A stretch of DNA of 64,000 nt from Thalassia testudinum (GCA_037157565.1 JAZHRO010000024.1:12468501-12532500), one strand, 5' to 3'; counted from the first letter of the stretch, positions 34,236-46,377 are shown. A program made the numbers and translations. The notes: generated by a model from the letters alone, not told the origin.

Positions 34236-37127
34236 ATGTTCGGTAGGAGGTCCTTAAGACCACCTTTAAGACCTCCCTTAGAAATTCATTCTCGTCGAGG
34301 CCAAGCCTCGACGCCCTTGTTTGTGCAGCAACCCCGCCACATAAATCTTTCATCTGACTCAGACCCTGATTCTCCTTCTTCTCCCATCATGGCACAACCC
34401 ATTGAAGAGGAGAATAATCTTGAACACCAACTTCAACGCTTGAACGATCTCTTTCAGAACTTTGTAAACCCACCGCAGCGACCTATGATGCGAGATCACT
34501 ATAATCCTGCTGCGGTGGCAATCGAACCCCGAGTACGAATCCCAATTGGAGGACCCGATTCTGATCTGAAGCCCAATATGATTCATGCCATACCGAAGTT
34601 CCATGGGCTTAACTCTGAGGATCCATTCCAACACATTAAACAACTCAAGCATTTGGCCCAGACCTTCGGGTCAGATGTACAAAACCGGGATATCCTACTC
34701 ATGAAAATGTTTTCGTTCTCCCTCTTGGACAAGGCTGCGCACTGGTATCAGACTCAGACCCGCCCGATCAACACATGGGAGGAATTACAGTCCGAATTTT
34801 TGAAAAAATTCTTCCCTGTTGGCCGGACAAATGCCTTGCGCCACCAGATCACTCATTTCACTCAACAACCGGGAGAACCTCTTCATGAAGCTTGGGATCG
34901 ATTCCTAAATCTCATGCGAAAGTGCCCCCATCACGGAGTTCCTAAGTGGGAACAAGTCCAGTCTTTTTACCAGGGACTCCGTGAGGATATTCGTCTATTC
35001 GTCAATGCAACATGTGGAGGAAACATCATGGGCCAACACAAGGACACGGTATGGGAGATTCTCGAAAACATGTGCGAGAACTCCATAAACAATGACTCCT
35101 TGGGCTTATTCGACAGGACGAATGCCCGCGCATCGACGAATCTAAGAGGGACACATGAGACGCAGGACCTGTCCACTTCTGTCGACCTGGAACTGATGGC
35201 CAGTCGGTTGGACAAGGTCTCTATCATAGAAAAGAAGGTGGACGAGCTAACTCGACATTTGCAGCAAGCCACCTCTGCACGAAATTCTTTTACACGACCT
35301 CCTCTGGCAAGGGAAACAGTGCAAAACATCTATCACCAACCTGCCAAGGGGATGGACCCATATCCACCCCCGTCTACCTCTCGGACCGGAGTGACCTCTG
35401 ATCCCTTCTATTCGAGTTGGGGGAACTCTGAACCCTCGTATTCTGACTTTCCTGAGGTTCCTCAGAACTACAAGGACCTCAACGCCATCCAGAATGACCC
35501 ATACTCCAATACCTACAACCCTGGATGGCGAAATCATCCTAACTTTCAGTGGGCAGGAAATTCTCAAAAACCACCATATCAACCCCGCCCACAAGCTCCT
35601 CGTCCATATCAGCCGCCTCAGCCTCGACCCAATCCCACCTACCAATCCGGGCAAAATCAGGATCAACTGACTCTTATCCTTCAAACACTGGCTGACATTC
35701 AAAAGACGACTGCGGCAATGCAAAAACAGCACAAGGACGAGATCACAGAGGTTCGCAACCAACTGGCCCAGATGGAAAATTCCCGCCAACCTGGCACCCT
35801 TCCTTCGCAACCTCTGCCCAACCCAAATAACGTGCCGACCCAGAGGCGAGTTATGAATCCAAATCCAGGCCACGCACATTTGATTTATCAGGCCCCTGCT
35901 ACTCCATCACCAGACGGGATGGAGGCGTCAACATCTTATGCAGGATTGCAACAGCAGCCACCCCTCCTACCTAACCCAAACCAAAGTCAGGCCGGATTAA
36001 ACTCTGTAACAACACGCAGTGGTAAAACAACACAAGACCCACACTATCCGAACCACTCCAAGCCTGATAATCGCCAAGACCCTAGGGTAGTCATCCAAGA
36101 TACTACTGTCCCAGATCAAGAACCTGGACCTATCCTAGAGGAACCAGCTAGGATCCCATTTCCTGAGGCCTTGACCAAAGGAAAAAGGACAACCAAACCT
36201 GTGGCTCCTGAGGAGGATCTGGTCAAGCTCTTTGAACAGGTCCAGATAAACATCCCGTTGATGGATGCAATCCGCCACATACCGGCTTACGCAAGGTTCT
36301 TGAAAGACATATGTACACCTAAACGTAAGCCGCGAACCAAGGATGGGAACCCAATCGTACTATCAGAGCAAGCCAGCTCTGTCATCTTGAGCAAACTCCC
36401 ACCTAAGGCTAAAGACCCAGGAACTCCCTTGATTTCTTGTAAAATTGGTGAAACCCAACTTGATAGAGCCCTACTAGACCTAGGTGCCTCCATAAATTTA
36501 ATACCTACATCCCTCCTTGACCACCTTGAAGAATCTGAACTTAAACCCACCGAGGTGACATTGCAGTTAGCCGATCGATCCATCAAGTCACCCAAAGGAA
36601 TACTCGAGGATGTCATTGTTAGGGTACGAGATTTTTATTTTCCAGTGGACTTCATAGTACTGGACATGGATGCACCTAAGAACCCAAGGGACACACCAAT
36701 CATATTAGGGAGACCCTTTTTGGCCACTGCTAGGGCCAATATAAACTGCGAAGAGGGCCAGATAGAATTAAAATTTGGGAATCAAAATCTGAAGATAGAC
36801 ATTTTCAAGGCCCATCAAGGGATTAATTGCGGGGTGATAGAGGAAATTTGTGATGTCGAAGCCGTGGTTGATGAACTGCATATAGAGGACAACCTGATTA
36901 TTCCTGATCAACCACTAGAGAAGCAAAAACCGCTAACAGAGGAGTGCGGACATGATCTAGACACACCTATGACTCCTACCATTGCTCCCGATACAAACCC
37001 CGAACCACCCGCTGCTGACAATCCTGTCACGGAACTCAAGCCCCTTCCTGAACATCTAAAATACGTCTTTTTGGATTCAAATCAGACGTTTCCTGTGATT
37101 ATCAATTCTCGACTCACACCTGACTAG
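34236..37127 (+). CDS. gag and aspartic protease of the Athila-like retrotransposon
   Basis: A 963-codon frame. Residues about 115-250 form the retrotransposon gag domain, with KAAHWYQTQTRPINTWEELQ, FLKKFFPVG and FNLMRKCPHHG-like motifs; it builds the particle that packages the RNA. Residues about 300-640 are rich in Pro, Gln and Asn and look disordered. Around residue 747 the protease has LLDLGASINLIP, with catalytic Asp in D-L-G, and later IILGRPFLATA, the second conserved protease loop. No CCHC zinc knuckle was seen, as is usual in this clade. The frame ends at TAG 37125-37127, and the same frame continues directly into reverse transcriptase, so the stop is either a mutation or a read-through site. 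The first in-frame ATG, after a long leader, was taken as start. Confidence 0.85.
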   Translation: MFGRRSLRPPLRPPLEIHSRRGQASTPLFVQQPRHINLSSDSDPDSPSSPIMAQPIEEENNLEHQLQRLNDLFQNFVNPPQRPMMRDHYNPAAVAIEPRVRIPIGGPDSDLKPNMIHAIPKFHGLNSEDPFQHIKQLKHLAQTFGSDVQNRDILLMKMFSFSLLDKAAHWYQTQTRPINTWEELQSEFLKKFFPVGRTNALRHQITHFTQQPGEPLHEAWDRFLNLMRKCPHHGVPKWEQVQSFYQGLREDIRLFVNATCGGNIMGQHKDTVWEILENMCENSINNDSLGLFDRTNARASTNLRGTHETQDLSTSVDLELMASRLDKVSIIEKKVDELTRHLQQATSARNSFTRPPLARETVQNIYHQPAKGMDPYPPPSTSRTGVTSDPFYSSWGNSEPSYSDFPEVPQNYKDLNAIQNDPYSNTYNPGWRNHPNFQWAGNSQKPPYQPRPQAPRPYQPPQPRPNPTYQSGQNQDQLTLILQTLADIQKTTAAMQKQHKDEITEVRNQLAQMENSRQPGTLPSQPLPNPNNVPTQRRVMNPNPGHAHLIYQAPATPSPDGMEASTSYAGLQQQPPLLPNPNQSQAGLNSVTTRSGKTTQDPHYPNHSKPDNRQDPRVVIQDTTVPDQEPGPILEEPARIPFPEALTKGKRTTKPVAPEEDLVKLFEQVQINIPLMDAIRHIPAYARFLKDICTPKRKPRTKDGNPIVLSEQASSVILSKLPPKAKDPGTPLISCKIGETQLDRALLDLGASINLIPTSLLDHLEESELKPTEVTLQLADRSIKSPKGILEDVIVRVRDFYFPVDFIVLDMDAPKNPRDTPIILGRPFLATARANINCEEGQIELKFGNQNLKIDIFKAHQGINCGVIEEICDVEAVVDELHIEDNLIIPDQPLEKQKPLTEECGHDLDTPMTPTIAPDTNPEPPAADNPVTELKPLPEHLKYVFLDSNQTFPVIINSRLTPD

Positions 37128-39927
37128 GAACTCCGTTTGATTTCTGTTCTCCAACAACATCGTAGAGCCATTGGATGGACTCTAGATGATTTGACTGGTA
37201 TAAGCCCTTCATACTGCACACATCGAATCTACACGGAAGAAGGCTCACGACCTTCAAGAGAAATGCAAAGACGCCTAAACCCTAACCTACAGGAGGTCGT
37301 GAAAAAGGAGATCATTAAGTGGTTAGATGCATGGATCATCTACCCGATCTCCGACAGTCGTTGGGTGAGTCCAACACAAGTGGTACCTAAGAAGGCAGGA
37401 CTTACCATCATCACGACTGAAACTGGGGAAGTCATTCCTACCCGAATAGCTAATTCGTGGAGAGTCTGCATTGATTACAGAAGACTAAATTCCTCCACAA
37501 AGAAGGATCATTTCCCACTACCATTTATTGATCAGATCCTCGAGAAACTAGCGGGAAATAAATTCTTCTGCTTTCTTGACGGGTACTCCGGTTACAATCA
37601 GGTGGCAATCCATCCAGAGGACCAAGAAAAGACCACATTCACCTGCCCCTTCGGGACGTACGCGTTCCGAAGGATGCCGTTCGGTCTCTGCAATGCACCT
37701 GCAACTTTTCAGCGGTGCATGCTTGCCATATTCTCAGATATGGTAGGTGATTATCTGGAAGTCTTCATGGATGACTTTTCAGTTTTTGGACAATCATTTG
37801 ACGATTGCCTCCAACACTTGGTCCATATACTCAGGCGGTGCATTGAGGTGAATTTGGTTCTTTCCTGGGAAAAGAGCCATTTCATGGTGCCTGAGGGAAT
37901 TGTCCTGGGACATTTAATCTCAGAGAAAGGCATCCAAGTGGATCGAGCTAAGGTTAACCTGATTTCCAAGCTCCCTATGCCTAACTCGATTAAGGACATC
38001 CGATCTTTTTTGGGGCACGTCGGTTTCTACCGTCGATTCATCCCTGATTTCTCCAAGATCGCGTGCCCCTTACCAATCTTCTCTCCAAGGATGTGCCTTT
38101 CAAAATTTCCAAGGAATGCACTCAAGCATTTGAGATCCTACGTGACCGAGTCACCCAAGCCCCAATCCTACAGTCCCCTGATTGGTCTCAACCCTTTGAG
38201 ATCATGTGCGATGCATCTGACTTTGCTGTAGGAGCGGTTTTGGGGCAGAAAATTGACGGGATACCTGTGGTCATTTACTACGCCAGCAAAACACTGGATG
38301 AGGCTCAGCGTAACTATACGGTTACTGAGAAAGAGCTACTGGCCGTAGTATTTGCCCTGGAAAAATTCAGATCATACCTTCTGGGTTCCCGTATTATCGT
38401 ATACTCGGATCACACAGCTGTAAGGCATCTCCTTGCCAAGAAGGACGCAAAACCTCGACTAATCCGCTGGATCTTGCTATTGCAAGAATTTGACCTCGAG
38501 ATTCGTGACAAGGCGGGAAAGCACAATGTGGTAGCTGATCACTTGTCCCGCCTTCCTTCTGAAATTATTGATCCTTCCGGACCTATTACAGAACATTTCC
38601 CTGATGAGCACCTCCTGACTATCAGTACAAGTCTTCCATGGTTCGCCGATATTGTTAATTACCTGGCATCACATCAGATTCCGCCCGATTGGTCGAAGGC
38701 CAAAAAGGACAAATTGCGTTCCGATGCCAAGTATTACCTATGGGAAGACCCGTATCTTTTTCGCATTGGTGCTGATCAGATAATCCGACGGTGCGTCACG
38801 GAAGTGGAAATCAAAGACATACTCTCATTCTGCCATGACCAGGCATGCGGTGGACATTTTTCTGGACATAAAACCGCATCGAAATTCCTCCAGTGTGGCT
38901 TCTACTGGCCCACAATTTTCAAGGATGCATACGAACACTGTAAGGCATGTTCCCGTTGCCAGACTCTGGGCAACATGAGCTATAGAGACATGATGCCTCT
39001 ACAGCCGATCTTGGTATGCGAAATTTTTGATATTTGGGGGATTGATTTCATGGGACCCTTTCCGACCTCGGGTGGCTTCGAATACATCTTACTCGCAGTT
39101 GACTATGTGTCCAAGTGGATAGAAGCCATTCCGACCTGAACCAACAATCATAAAGTCGTTATAAAATTCCTCCATCAAAACATTTTCTCAAGGTTCGGGA
39201 TTCCGCGTGCTATAATTTCCGACGGAGGGACCCATTTTACGAACGCTCAGTTCAGGTCACTGATGACCAAATACGGGGTGTCACACCGAATCTCTACTCC
39301 TTACCACCCCCAAACTAATGGTCTAGCTGAGCTATCTAACCGAGAGATCAAGAAGATCCTTCAGGTTACTGTTCGACCTGATAGAAAAGATTGGTCTTCT
39401 CGGCTTCCGGAAGCATTGTGGGCCTATAGGACCACCCACAAGACCCAATTAGGAATGTCTCCCTTCAGACTAGTGTACGGGAAGGCATGTCACCTCCCCG
39501 TCGAATTGGAGCATAAAGCCTATTGGGCAGTACGGACCTGTAATCTCGACCTTTCTAAGGCTGGAACCCACAGAAGATTTCAAATGAGCGAGATGATGAA
39601 TTACGCCACGACGCGTATGAGAACTCGCGAATTTACAAAGAACGGGTTAAAGCTTTTCACGACAAACACATTTCTAGAAAGGTCTTTCATCCTGGTCAAA
39701 AAGTTTTACTCTTTGATGCTCGACTCAAATTATTCCCAGGAAAGCTAAGATCCAAGTGGGTCGGACCCTACCTAGTCCGACAAATCTTCGGAAATGGAGC
39801 TATTGAAATCAGCCCACTCAGCCACGATTCTGAACCCTTTGTCGTGAACGGGCAGAGACTCAAGCCGTTCATTGACATGACCGATATAGATTTGACTGAG
39901 TCATCCTTTACCCTCCATTCCTCTTGA
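37128..39927 (+). pseudogene. pol of the Athila-like element: reverse transcriptase, RNase H, integrase (broken)
   Basis: Reverse transcriptase has WRVCIDYRRLN, FCFLDGYSGYNQ and the catalytic VFMDDF. RNase H follows with MCDASDFAVGAVLG, TEKELLAVVFALEKF and VYSDHTAVRHLL. Integrase has an HHCC zinc finger (H-x-C near 38830 to CKACSRC near 38945), then [17 protein letters not shown] and a Glu in [11 protein letters not shown]. Four breaks are visible: the TAG at 37125, a one-base loss in a C run at 38066-38069, a TGA at 39137-39139, and a shift near 39606. The last part ends at TGA 39925-39927. No chromodomain was seen. These breaks leave no complete pol, though each domain motif survives. Confidence 0.88.
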
Positions 39928-40213
39928 GCTCATTGCGCCCAGCCGATGGCGTAAAACTCAGCGCTTAACGGGAGGCAACCCGTCATTCTTTGAAAAACCT
40001 GAAACCGTTTCTGACATCTCTATGCGGAACTCATATTGCACTTTAGGGTTCATCCATTAGAACAGCCGACTTCACCTCAGGTATACCTACCCGAGATTAG
40101 AAATTGTTCGCAACAAGTCGCTTCGACCCATTCACTCACCACACACCTATCCTAATACATGAACTAAGCTGAATTCGAACCCACCTAATTTACAATGGGG
40201 ACATTGCAAATCT

Positions 40214-40232
40214 TAGGCATGGGGGGGTATGA
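40214..40232 (+). promoter_or_regulatory. internal polypurine-tract-like motif
   Basis: TAGGCATGGGGGGGTATGA closely repeats the sequence at the 3' LTR border (41523-41539, with five G instead of seven). It could serve as a second plus-strand primer. Confidence 0.5.
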
Positions 40233-40946
40233 AAGTGCAAAATGTCAGAAAATTCATATCAAGAAAGGGTTTCAAAAAAAAAAAAAAGAAAAAAAAGAAA
40301 AAAAGAAAAAAAGAGACTTGATAGAGGGGAGGAACAATTCAGGGTCATACAAATGAGAGGAGGAAAAGAAGAAAAAATGACAAAAAGGAGCACAAAACGA
40401 AAATGAAAAGAAATAGTCATTAGTAAAAGATTAAGGGGTTAACTGAAGTTCTAGACCGAATCAAGAAAAAGAAAAGAAAAGTGCCACGGAGATATAACAA
40501 GAGATTAGCGGGAACGCTGGTCTTAGGCTTTTTGGGCTAGTACCTTTAGCTTAAAAATTCACGTATCCATTAAAATCTGGATAATCCTCAAGAGGTTGAG
40601 GAAAATGCGAAGCTTGAGTATTAGGTCTAAGGCTTAGGAAGTATTCGGCCTTGTTAACTGACCTCCGGTTTGCGGGATTCGGTAACCTAAGCACCCCAAA
40701 TTCACACACAGTCTGGTTCAGTGCGCATAAAACATCCAAAACACGCAAGAGCATTTAATATTCTGAAAAAGTCACCTAGATTAGGAGCGGTCAATCAACA
40801 CAAATTGATTTGGACGAGTTCCCAGCGCGGAGAGGCGGGAAATTCCCCTCGAAGATGCGTAACAACATATCGTCTCCTCGGTGCTTGTCTCTTGGGATAT
40901 TTAAATATCCTACCGGGGGCATGTAAGCACTCTGCTGGTTCAGATA

Positions 40947-41094
40947 CCATGGGCGGCATTATCACGAAATGTCGATCGCCAGGGTCTGAATTCGGCCACG
41001 GAACGCCATGGGCGGGATTATCTCGAAATCTCGAAAGCCAGGGTTCCGGGGATTGCCATGGGCGGGATTATCTCGAAATCTCGAAAGCCAGGGA
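40947..41094 (+). repeat. three tandem repeats of 50-59 bp in the element's 3' region
   Basis: Units start CCATGGGCGG at 40947, 41006 and 41056. The last two are nearly identical over GGATTATCTCGAAATCTCG and AAAGCCAGGG; the first is more diverged. Confidence 0.85.
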
Positions 41095-41522
41095 CCCTTG
41101 AGGATTGATGATGGGGACGAGGAATCCGATACAGATCGTGTTGAGAAGCTAATCCGAAGCTAGAAATAAAAAGAAAAGAGAGAGAAAAGCTCTCCAAACA
41201 AATAAATCTTCTATCTCTCTCTTACAAAAAATGCACTGCAAACTGAACTTAGGCTAAAAATATCTCAAGCACGGGTGCTTTAACCGCGGAGTCCAACAAA
41301 CCCTAGGTTAGTTTCTGTGGGCCGTAGAAACCTTTGCAGAAGACTGAGGCTAAAGCGGAACAGGTCCGGATTTTGGTTGGTACTTGAGTACCTCTAGGCC
41401 TATTGTCGGCATTCCCACCTAATCACAAAAGAAAAGGAGAAGCACTTATCATTGTTGACAGACACTCAGGGTCTAGAATGGAAGTTAAAACTTTGAAATT
41501 TTGCTAAGGGACTAGCAAAAGC

Positions 41523-41536
41523 TAGGCATGGGGGTA
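41523..41536 (+). promoter_or_regulatory. polypurine tract before the 3' LTR
   Basis: TAGGCATGGGGGTA lies directly before TGATGAG of the 3' LTR. Confidence 0.7.
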
Positions 41537-44187
41537 TGATGAGAGCCTCATCATGAGCCATAACTAGCTCATTTTGACCCAATAAAGAAGATAAAAGCTC
41601 CTACATAACCTAGAAGAAGGCCTAACTGAAGGAACAAGTGCCCTGAGAAGAAAACATGAAATAAAGGTTAAAACTGTAATTTTACCATTGCAGTACGTAA
41701 ACAGGATTTCTCAGAGGCAAAAAATAGGTCAAATGGTCTAAATGAGATAAAAAGAGGGTTGAGTCAATCAGAAATAGGTTCATGTGCAATCTAAGAACTA
41801 AATGACACTTGGTAACCCTAAAACAGATCCGCTTAAATTAACAAGGTTCCGATCAGAACAAAAAGCAAGTAAACCCTCTACAAATCATGGAAAAACATAC
41901 TCTAGGGTTTAGAACACTTAATTTGGCCTTTGGAACCTAGTTTGACCTAGATTAGGGTCCTAGCTCTTCAATTAACCTAATTTAGGTTTTTATGCAAAAT
42001 ATCCAGTTAAACGAGGTCAAACCTAAAACCCAACTTCACCATTGGATTCCTTAGGTCCAAATTAGGTTTGTACCAAAATTTGGACCTAAGGAGAGGTCAT
42101 CTTGACCTACTTTACAATTTAGTACACCTAAATCACAAATTGGTCCCTATCTTTTGAATACCGTTGCAGAGAACCCCCTAGGTTCTTCGCCTCCTTGGCA
42201 AACCGGTCCTGCCGCCATTGCTAGGGCAGAACCGAGCTCCGGCGAGGTTCGGAGAGGGATTGCTCTCTAATCCCTCAGAGATTCCCTCCCAGAAATGGAA
42301 GGAGGATTCTCTGAGGAATTCCCTTCCTTATAAAGTCAATTACAATCGCTGGTGTGAACCCAATCTCTCGTGCGAACGCACGGGAGATTTGGGTATCCTA
42401 ACTCCTTTCCATCTCCGGCGACCAACCTCAGGCAATTACGTGCCCTTCACGCCCTGCACACCCAGTCCAGCGCCTATATAAGAACCCACAACTCCGGCCG
42501 AGAGGCGAAGCTTGATTTTGACGAAGATCCCTTCCAAATTCCTCCCTCTCCCATCTCCGGCCAAACGACCCACAAGCTCCGGCGACCTCCTTCCCTCCTT
42601 CTCGTCGCTCTGCTGCCATACCAGCAGCAGAGTCCTCTCCGCCGCTATCTCCCGCGTCGCGCTGTACCCCGCGCGCGCGCTTCTGACCTCGTCTTCGTCG
42701 CCGCTTCCTCCCTCAGGGTCTTTCTTCCCCGACGACGGCAGTTACGAGCCGTCCTCTCCGCCGCCTCCCTTCCCTCCAGACAACCCCAGATACGTTCTCC
42801 ATCCTCTCCTCTCTCTTTTCCCCCAACTATTTTACTTGATTACCCCTCGACAGTACCTAACCGCCTTCATCTTCCTCGCCTCCGACCGCACTCCGGCGAG
42901 CCGCCCACACCACTCCGCCATTCCACACGGCTCGCCAACCACCTCGTGAGCTCCGCCTCACCACCAGGAACTCGCTCCACCCCACAACTGCCACTCCAGA
43001 CCTCCATAACCACCCCCCGAACAACCTACCATCTCCGGCCACAGGTTGACCTAGGCGCGCACGCCTAGGCCGACCGACAACCTGCAGCATCACCCACCGC
43101 CTTCGCCGTGCTACGGCGAAGGTTTCCAGCTATTCTGATTGGGCCAATAGGCCGTTCTGTGGAATCTCAGGTGAACGCCCCGGCCGCCATTAACAGCCGA
43201 AGCAGCAGGAAGCTTGGAGCAGCAGCAGGCGTCAGGCTTCCCAGGCGGCAGGTGCAGCAGGCTCTCGCAAGTGTCGCGAGGTGACTGAGTTCAGTGAGGA
43301 GCACCAGCAGGGCCTTCAGCGTGGGCGATTGCACACGAGAGTCTGCGGGCACGCGTGAGGGAAGGCCGAAACCTTTAGTCCCACATCGTGGGATTACAAA
43401 CCTCAGGTACACTATAAATTTCTTTTGTGATATATTCTTATCGCCTCAGTAAGCACAGGGGTGAGGTCCCTCACTGACCCCACCCGCCTCGTCCGCGGCC
43501 TGACCACGCGGACTTGGCGGATCCGACCCGGCCTAGACCTACGCACTCCTCGCGCATCACACCACCTTCAGGTGCGCCTGGTCCCGGGTACGATCCGACC
43601 CGATTAATGCTTGTGGCTCTGGGAGAGCGGCTCTGAGTGAATTGCTTGAGAGAGAGAGACGCGCGGGTAGAGGGAGAAGGGTTAGGTTTTGCTCCTGTGC
43701 AAGCAGGCTGATCGCAGGAGAAGGACTTGGCCGCTGCAGAAGAAGGAAAAGCAAGCCAAAGAAGAAGACAGAAGAAGAAGAAAGAAGCCTTCGCAGGAGA
43801 AGGAAAGCAGAAAGATTAGAAGTCTTCGCAGAGAAGAAGAAGAAGGACAAGGGAAGATTGCAAAGAGATCGGAACGGCAAAGCAGAAGGAAAGATGCAGA
43901 AGCAGAAAGGAGAAGAAGGAAGAAAGAAAGAAAGATCACATTTAAGACGTCTGATACATAAATCAGACGTCTAATTCTACTTTTTCTAAAAACTCTTTGA
44001 ATCAATTATATTTGCATGTAACAGTTGTATTCTTGGGTTTTCCAAAGTACTGAGATTGCTCCCTGTGTTCGACCTCGGATACTCCGATTTTCGAGTAATA
44101 AAAATCTTTATTTGTTTTGAACGCTTTCGCGGCTATACTACAACGCGATATTATCTTTTAACAAACCGCACAAAAGCGTGACGAACA
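41537..44187 (+). repeat. 3' LTR of the Athila-like element (2651 bp)
   Basis: Matches the 5' LTR end to end. The single-base length difference is an A missing near 42500 (the 5' copy has it near 31586). TATATAA is at 42475 and the snRNA-type pair at 43377-43418. ATGGC follows at 44188-44192. Confidence 0.95.
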
Positions 44188-44192
44188 ATGGC

Positions 44193-44918
44193 TTAAAAGG
44201 AAACCATTGGTTGCTGCCAACAATGACAAATAAAATTTAGAAAATCCTCTTAGATGGACTATTCATTGAGAAATGACCTTCCACCTGTCAAACTAAGATC
44301 CAAATCTTACCTTTATTTAGGAAAAGAAATAATCTCCTTAAAAATCTTTGAACTTATATCGTGACATCAATATACTCCCAGAACTTTAAAACATGTGATC
44401 AATGTTGTTCTTGATCTTTTTATTTGTATCAATCTAGTTTTCCATTTCTCTCCCCACTTAACAACATCATCATCATTTAGACAAAATTGCCCATCTTAAT
44501 CCCCATTCCAACTCGAAATCAACGTTAGTTTGGTGATAGAAACTCAATAGAGGATTGATAGGACAATTGGTGTTACAACTAGAGAAGATTAGTGACTACA
44601 TTGACGTGATTAATATTCAAGAACAAACATTGAAATTGAGATGTAAGTTAAGGGACTTGTATGCAAAGTCATGTTGATAAGGAAACTAAACAACACCACA
44701 AAGCTGGTGAGGTTTATTAGCTGATATCTCTTGAATAGACTACCAACAAGAATTCCAATACAAAGCAACTTATTCATTGATGGTTTTCTCCATACAATAT
44801 CTCAATTAACTTATTCGAGTTTATTGAAAGTTGTCCATCTAATTAATGACATACATGACTGAGAGAAGTAGGCAATGCCAGGCCATTGCCATGTAAAGAA
44901 GATCATCTCAATCTTGAC
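44193..44918. other. no gene; 3' flank of the reductase pseudogene
   Basis: AT-rich sequence between the retrotransposon and the last exon of the minus-strand reductase relic; probably its 3' untranslated flank. Confidence 0.5.
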
Positions 44919-45392
44919 TCAGGCATCTTGCTTGGTAGCTGGAGGCATCAACCCCTTCTCTTTGCAGCATTGAATGGCTTCGTCGAACATATCCTCAAGG
45001 CTGTGTTTGTACTCAAAACCCAAATCGATAAGTTTCCTCGAGGAAAAGGTTATGAGCTCCTTCGCCACATTGATCCCTTCAAAGTTGCAAGTTCAGATGT
45101 TCGTAATGAATAAATTTTTGCTTAGCAAGAAGGACCGGTGCAGTAAAAGAACAAGGGTTGGCTTACGTTGTGGGGATGTCAGATTCTGTATATCTCTTCC
45201 TTAGCATTTCCGCAAGGTCTATTAGCGTGGCGTTGCATGAAGAGAAGATGTACCTTCCCCTCGCTTTGGGGTGCTCGAAGAGTAAGATGTGTGCACGACA
45301 AAGGTCGTCTATGTGAACAAATTGCACTGGGTTCAACGTGGGGTAATGTCGCTCACTCTCTGCACAAACATAATTTGTCCATTATATACGAC

Positions 45393-46377
45393 TAAGGATG
45401 AGTATTAAGTTGGGCTGACCTGATCCAATCCGAGGCTTAGCCCGATTGGGTCGGCCTAAGTTCGAGCCTGAAATTAACTTAGGTTAAGGTTAGGTTATAA
45501 ATTTGGCCCATTTATTAAATGGGCTGGGCCTTGGACCGATGTAATGCAAACCCAGCTTGGTCTATTGACCGATTTATGGGGTTACCTTAAGGCCTAGCCT
45601 ATTGGTCCAATTACATTAATATATGTCAATATGTATATATATTTATACTATTTATCAAAACATATATCATATATGCATTGTACATTAAATACTAAATAAA
45701 TATTGACTACTCTTGCTATTTTTTAACCAACAAAACTTGAACCCTTATGCTCCTTGTAACTGTAAGTTGTGCAATGAAATCCTACAATCTCGTTCAAATT
45801 AGATATGAACCATTGACTTCTTACCATAGAGAAAGCATGAACGTCCAAATTCGAGCTAAATATGAACAAATAAGATGAGTACTTTTATTTTTTATTATAA
45901 TTTTCTCTTATTTGATTACATTTGGTTGGCTTGTCGTATGCAATATATGTTGAATGTTCAAGTCAAATATTTGCAATGCTAGTAGTTAGATCATTTTGGT
46001 TGGGCATATACCTTCAAGGACTTAAATGTCTTTTAATATACACAAAAGGTAAATATAATAATCTCATCATTTATATAATTGAAAAGATAATTATCCTTTA
46101 CAATTTATTTTTTCTTACTTATATAAAATCATATTATTTTTATACTTTTAAAATAATTATTGATGCGAAACTATACTTACATGTTATCTTCCAAGTATAA
46201 GTAAAACAAATAATTAGATCAGAAATAAATGAACCAGCCCACTTCGTCGGAACCCATTAATTTTTGGACCAAGCCAAACATGAACCAAGAAAAACTTATC
46301 TTTTTAACCTATTTATTAAATAAACTTAAATCTAACCGACCCTAACCTGCAAAAACCAAATCCAATGCTCATCCTTA
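45393..46377. mobile_element. inverted-repeat element in an intron of the reductase pseudogene
   Basis: TAAGGATGAGTATT at 45393 is matched in reverse by AATGCTCATCCTTA ending at 46377. Both ends continue with related words (GGTTAGG, TCGG, TTATTAAAT). The 985-bp block fills most of the 1.2-kb intron and has no coding content. Target duplications are unclear. Confidence 0.5.

Larger units (their letters stand above)
39928..41536 (+). other. 3' untranslated region of the Athila-like element
   Basis: About 1.6 kb with no env-like frame. It contains CGGGAGGCAACCCG near 39970, an A-rich run at 40274-40314 and a set of short tandem repeats at 40947-41094. Confidence 0.7.
30624..44187 (+). mobile_element. 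complete Ty3/gypsy Athila-like LTR retrotransposon, 13,564 bp
   Basis: Both LTRs begin TGATGAGAGCC and end GACGAACA, and ATGGC flanks the element on both sides. The LTRs are 2652 and 2651 bp; by eye I count about 22 substitutions, mostly transitions, and one indel, or about 0.8 percent. A tRNA-Asp primer-binding site follows the 5' LTR and a G-rich polypurine tract precedes the 3' LTR. Gag and protease sit in one open frame; reverse transcriptase, RNase H and integrase follow but are broken by two stops and two frameshifts. The Asp primer, a protease reading LLDLGASINLIP and long LTRs point to the Athila clade. No envelope-like frame was found between pol and the 3' LTR. It cannot make its own full polyprotein now. 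Confidence 0.93.
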
